Position numbers and translations under genes: made by a program. From contig CAYZMP010000009.1 in NCBI GenBank assembly GCA_964479585.1, positions 1-44,003 on the forward strand: a stretch of 44,003 nt of DNA, in the 5' to 3' direction. Shown piece by piece: positions 41,969-44,003 of this stretch. This DNA comes from UBA6182 sp964479585 (GTDB taxonomy: Bacteria > Bacillota_I > Bacilli_A > Erysipelotrichales > Erysipelotrichaceae). The notes under the pieces were generated by a model that worked only from the letters and a program-made list of their open reading frames with translations, was not told the DNA's origin and did no database searches. Every line of letters begins with the position of its first letter. Position 1 is the stretch's first letter.

Positions 41969-43381
41969 CTATTCCTCTGGATTAACAAGATTTGGACCTA
42001 AGAAATGCCATAAATCGTTTGTAATAGATAGTTGGATATCTGTAAAAGACAGTCCTAACTGATCATCATCTGCGGCCCAAAATTGTCTTTCTTCTGGAGT
42101 ATTTGTTGCATTCGCAATAAGTTGTATCTCACTCGCAGCAACATCATTGGAAAATGCAATAAGGTAGTTTGTAAACATTTCATCATCACTAAGCATCGTC
42201 CCAGTTGTGTTTACATAATTGTTTGCATTGGATGTGCTTGAACTGTTGTAATAGATATTATACCAACTGTTGTTTGTTCCTGAGTAATCTTCAGAAAGAA
42301 CATCACCATCATCTATCAATAACGAACCGTTTCTCCAACTATTCGAACACCACCATAAGAAACAGCTCTGTCTTAATTGAGCTCTTTCACTGTGGGTATT
42401 TGACTGACCATCCACCAAGATAATAGTATAGTTTTTTATAATCGTATCTTCAGTAGCTTCGTTAAGATCCTGAGCTTGTTTATTAACTAATTGATGATAC
42501 GCTCTTCTCAATCCATCTCCGGTATTGGTATTTCCTGATGCACGTAGACCGTTAATGCTATTGACAAGTACATTTCTGGAAGAAGTTGATTTGACATTAT
42601 AGAAATCAGTTGTGTCATTTGCATGGTAACTGAAAGGAATCAAGGACATATAAATAGAAACATCATCGTTACTGTTTTGAGAAAACTGTTGAATCAACTC
42701 ATTTGATTTCTCTCTTAATATTTGAATTCTAGTAGAATTAGATAACGATGCTCCCATACTTCCAGAAACATCAAGTACCAAAGCAATGTTTACAACAAGA
42801 TTAAAATTCTCATAAGCAAAATCATCACTTCGATAAGCAAGTACTGTAGCAGGATTATCAAACGTTCCATAATCGACCACTTGCAGAGCATTTAATGCTT
42901 CATATCCACTCTTTATATCAAAACGCTTAACAGTTCCTTCATTGGTATATGCTTCATAATACATTCTTAGCGTATTGTCTTTACTCATTGAATTCTCTTT
43001 ATCAAATCCAATATTAAAAGTTATGTCTTCAAAAGGACCTACTAAAACACTAACAACATGACTATTGAGTGTCGGATTCCATACGTGACTTTCAATAGTT
43101 CTTCCATCATCACTGACAGCAATATAATTCCACTCTGCATCATAGTATCCAGTATCTGGAACAGCAAATACAGCACGAGAATTTCGAACCATGGTGCTTA
43201 TTTGTTCCATGGATAGTTTAACTTGGCTTTGAAGTGTAAACTCATTTGTAGTTTTTCCATACACATCATAACCAAAAATAAGAATGCTTAAAATTGTTGT
43301 AATAACTAATCCGATAATACTAATTACAACAATCAGTTCAAGTAGAGTAAATCCCTTTTTATCTAACTTAGGAAATTTCAT
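41969..43381 (-). CDS. Modular prepilin with von Willebrand A domain
   Basis: A 470-residue type IV prepilin-like protein. The signal is KKG followed by FTLLELIVVISIIG (Glu at +5), with a pilin-type helix and beta region to about 185. A vWA domain (about 195-440) has a complete MIDAS: DVSGSMGAS (about residue 202), the Thr of GNTNTGDGLRRAY and Asp of IILVDGQSN. A CFLWWC pair may form a disulfide. Known vWA pilins (PilB of S. sanguinis, PilY1-type tip proteins) bind host or matrix ligands through the metal site. It is the second gene of the operon, with GAAGGTG as ribosome site. Confidence 0.82.
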   Translation of the reverse strand: MKFPKLDKKGFTLLELIVVISIIGLVITTILSILIFGYDVYGKTTNEFTLQSQVKLSMEQISTMVRNSRAVFAVPDTGYYDAEWNYIAVSDDGRTIESHVWNPTLNSHVVSVLVGPFEDITFNIGFDKENSMSKDNTLRMYYEAYTNEGTVKRFDIKSGYEALNALQVVDYGTFDNPATVLAYRSDDFAYENFNLVVNIALVLDVSGSMGASLSNSTRIQILREKSNELIQQFSQNSNDDVSIYMSLIPFSYHANDTTDFYNVKSTSSRNVLVNSINGLRASGNTNTGDGLRRAYHQLVNKQAQDLNEATEDTIIKNYTIILVDGQSNTHSERAQLRQSCFLWWCSNSWRNGSLLIDDGDVLSEDYSGTNNSWYNIYYNSSSTSNANNYVNTTGTMLSDDEMFTNYLIAFSNDVAASEIQLIANATNTPEERQFWAADDDQLGLSFTDIQLSITNDLWHFLGPNLVNPEE

Positions 43382-43393
43382 AATTTCACCTTC

Positions 43394-43855
43394 TTAGTCC
43401 CACCGCTGAATTTCCGGAAATCGAGCATTAAAATGCATATTTAACAGTCTAGTAACTGTAGTATTATTAGGTATCCCTTCAGCACTAATCTTTATGTATC
43501 TTTCTTCATTTTCAATATAACTACTAATTTCAATTTCAACTTCTCCTTCATCAAGTTCAATTGTGTCTGTTAAAGGAATCATCGTTGAGGTAATATCATC
43601 TCGTTTAAAATACGAAACAATTAATGGGTCTCCATCAGTATTATCTAACACGGCCGCAAAAGCTATTTCAACTCCCGAAATCGCAAGAAAATGCGCTTTA
43701 ACAGAATCCTGTTGGCTCTTAGCAGTTGCTAAATTACTTGAAAACAATGTAAATACAGCCACGCCTAAAATCGTCATTACTAAAAGTACCAGAATAACAA
43801 AGATTAAAGTAACACCATTTTTATTAAGAATTTGCTTTGTAAAGCTCTTGGTCAT
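43394..43855 (-). CDS. PilX/GspK-like minor prepilin
   Basis: A 153-residue protein with an N-terminal prepilin-type segment NKNG followed by VTLIFVILVLLVMTILG. The usual Glu at +5 is replaced by Phe, as in GspK/PilX-type proteins that sit at the pilus tip and start assembly. The segment FLAISGVEIAFAAVLDN is typical of PilX-family N-terminal helices. It is the first gene of the operon and starts at ATG 43855 behind AAAGGAG. No assembly ATPase, platform protein or prepilin peptidase is in the window. Confidence 0.72.
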   Translation of the reverse strand: MTKSFTKQILNKNGVTLIFVILVLLVMTILGVAVFTLFSSNLATAKSQQDSVKAHFLAISGVEIAFAAVLDNTDGDPLIVSYFKRDDITSTMIPLTDTIELDEGEVEIEISSYIENEERYIKISAEGIPNNTTVTRLLNMHFNARFPEIQRWD

Positions 43856-43899
43856 GGCATTTCTCCTTTGAGAAGAAAAATATACACTATTTCATTTAA

Positions 43900-43928
43900 A
43901 TTATAAAGCAAAGTGCTATTGGTTGCAA
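43900..43928 (-). promoter_or_regulatory. Promoter of the prepilin operon
   Basis: TTGCAA (43928-43923) and a perfect TATAAT (43905-43900) are 17 bases apart on the - strand, leaving a leader of about 38 bases before the PilX-like gene. Confidence 0.65.
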
Positions 43929-43962
43929 ACAGAATGAAGGGAACTAGCCCTGAATTCTTTTT

Positions 43963-44002
43963 GTAACTTCTGTTTTTGGAATAAAACAGAAATAAGTTTA
44001 AC
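43963..44002. other. Hairpin at the window edge
   Basis: CTGTTTT and AAAACAG face each other around TGGAAT, extended by flanking AACTT/AAGTT. There is no clean T run on either strand within the window. It may be the terminator of a neighbouring gene beyond the edge. Confidence 0.35.
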
Positions 44003-44003
44003 T

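Overview
The window is low-GC, densely coded bacterial chromosome using the standard code (TGA acts as a stop, for example at the end of the FNR-like gene). The gene set points to an anaerobic member of the Bacillota or a close, possibly Mollicutes-related lineage: a methionine T-box, strong Shine-Dalgarno sites with TTG/GTG starts, an LtaS-type sulfatase-fold enzyme, InlB-type repeats, clostridial-type glutamate mutase and a B12-dependent methylaspartate pathway. No rRNA, tRNA, CRISPR array, transposase or phage gene was seen.

Layout. 0.1-1.0 kb: AEC-family transporter. 1.1-3.65 kb: metQ-metI-metN methionine ABC importer behind a Met-specific T-box leader. 3.65-5.15 kb: RocB-like M20 peptidase. 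5.2-13.3 kb: surface-protein region. It holds a CAP-domain protein behind two tandem c-di-GMP-I riboswitches, an InlB-repeat protein with a very acidic tail behind a third c-di-GMP-I riboswitch with its own terminator, and a 1.4-k-residue von Willebrand A/InlB-repeat protein preceded by a small overlapping membrane-protein gene. 13.4-15.5 kb: SARP/BTAD-type regulator with a degenerate GGDEF-like tail, and a divergent lipoprotein. 15.6-17.9 kb: DUF438/hemerythrin/PAS protein, FNR-like [4Fe-4S] regulator and a DUF454 membrane protein, with two identical-type TGTGA-N6-TCACA operators. 17.9-23.3 kb: Ogt DNA repair protein, a membrane diguanylate cyclase, an LtaS-like enzyme and an EAL phosphodiesterase.

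23.3-32.8 kb: the metabolic core. glmS-glmL-glmE-mal (glutamate to mesaconate) has a consensus promoter and an overlapping CcpA cre-like box. Upstream and on the same strand lies citC-citXG-citD-citE-citF, a complete (citrate/citramalate) lyase set with its maturation enzymes. Together they suggest glutamate fermentation by the methylaspartate route, with the lyase probably acting on (S)-citramalate. The mesaconate hydratase is not in the window. 32.9-35.5 kb: radical SAM protein on an apparently leaderless mRNA, and a PEPCK/HPrK-like P-loop protein. 35.6-40.4 kb: operon of an ICMT-like methyltransferase, a GH3-family acyl-amido synthetase-like protein and a 7TM-GAF-GGDEF-HD-GYP c-di-GMP phosphodiesterase. 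40.5-43.9 kb: operon of three type IV prepilin-like proteins, one carrying a complete MIDAS vWA domain and one a LamG/concanavalin-like C-terminal domain.

A common theme is c-di-GMP: one intact cyclase, two probable phosphodiesterases and three c-di-GMP riboswitches in 38 kb, the riboswitches all sitting in front of secreted or surface proteins. A second theme is adhesion: two MIDAS-bearing vWA proteins, InlB-type repeats and modular pilins.
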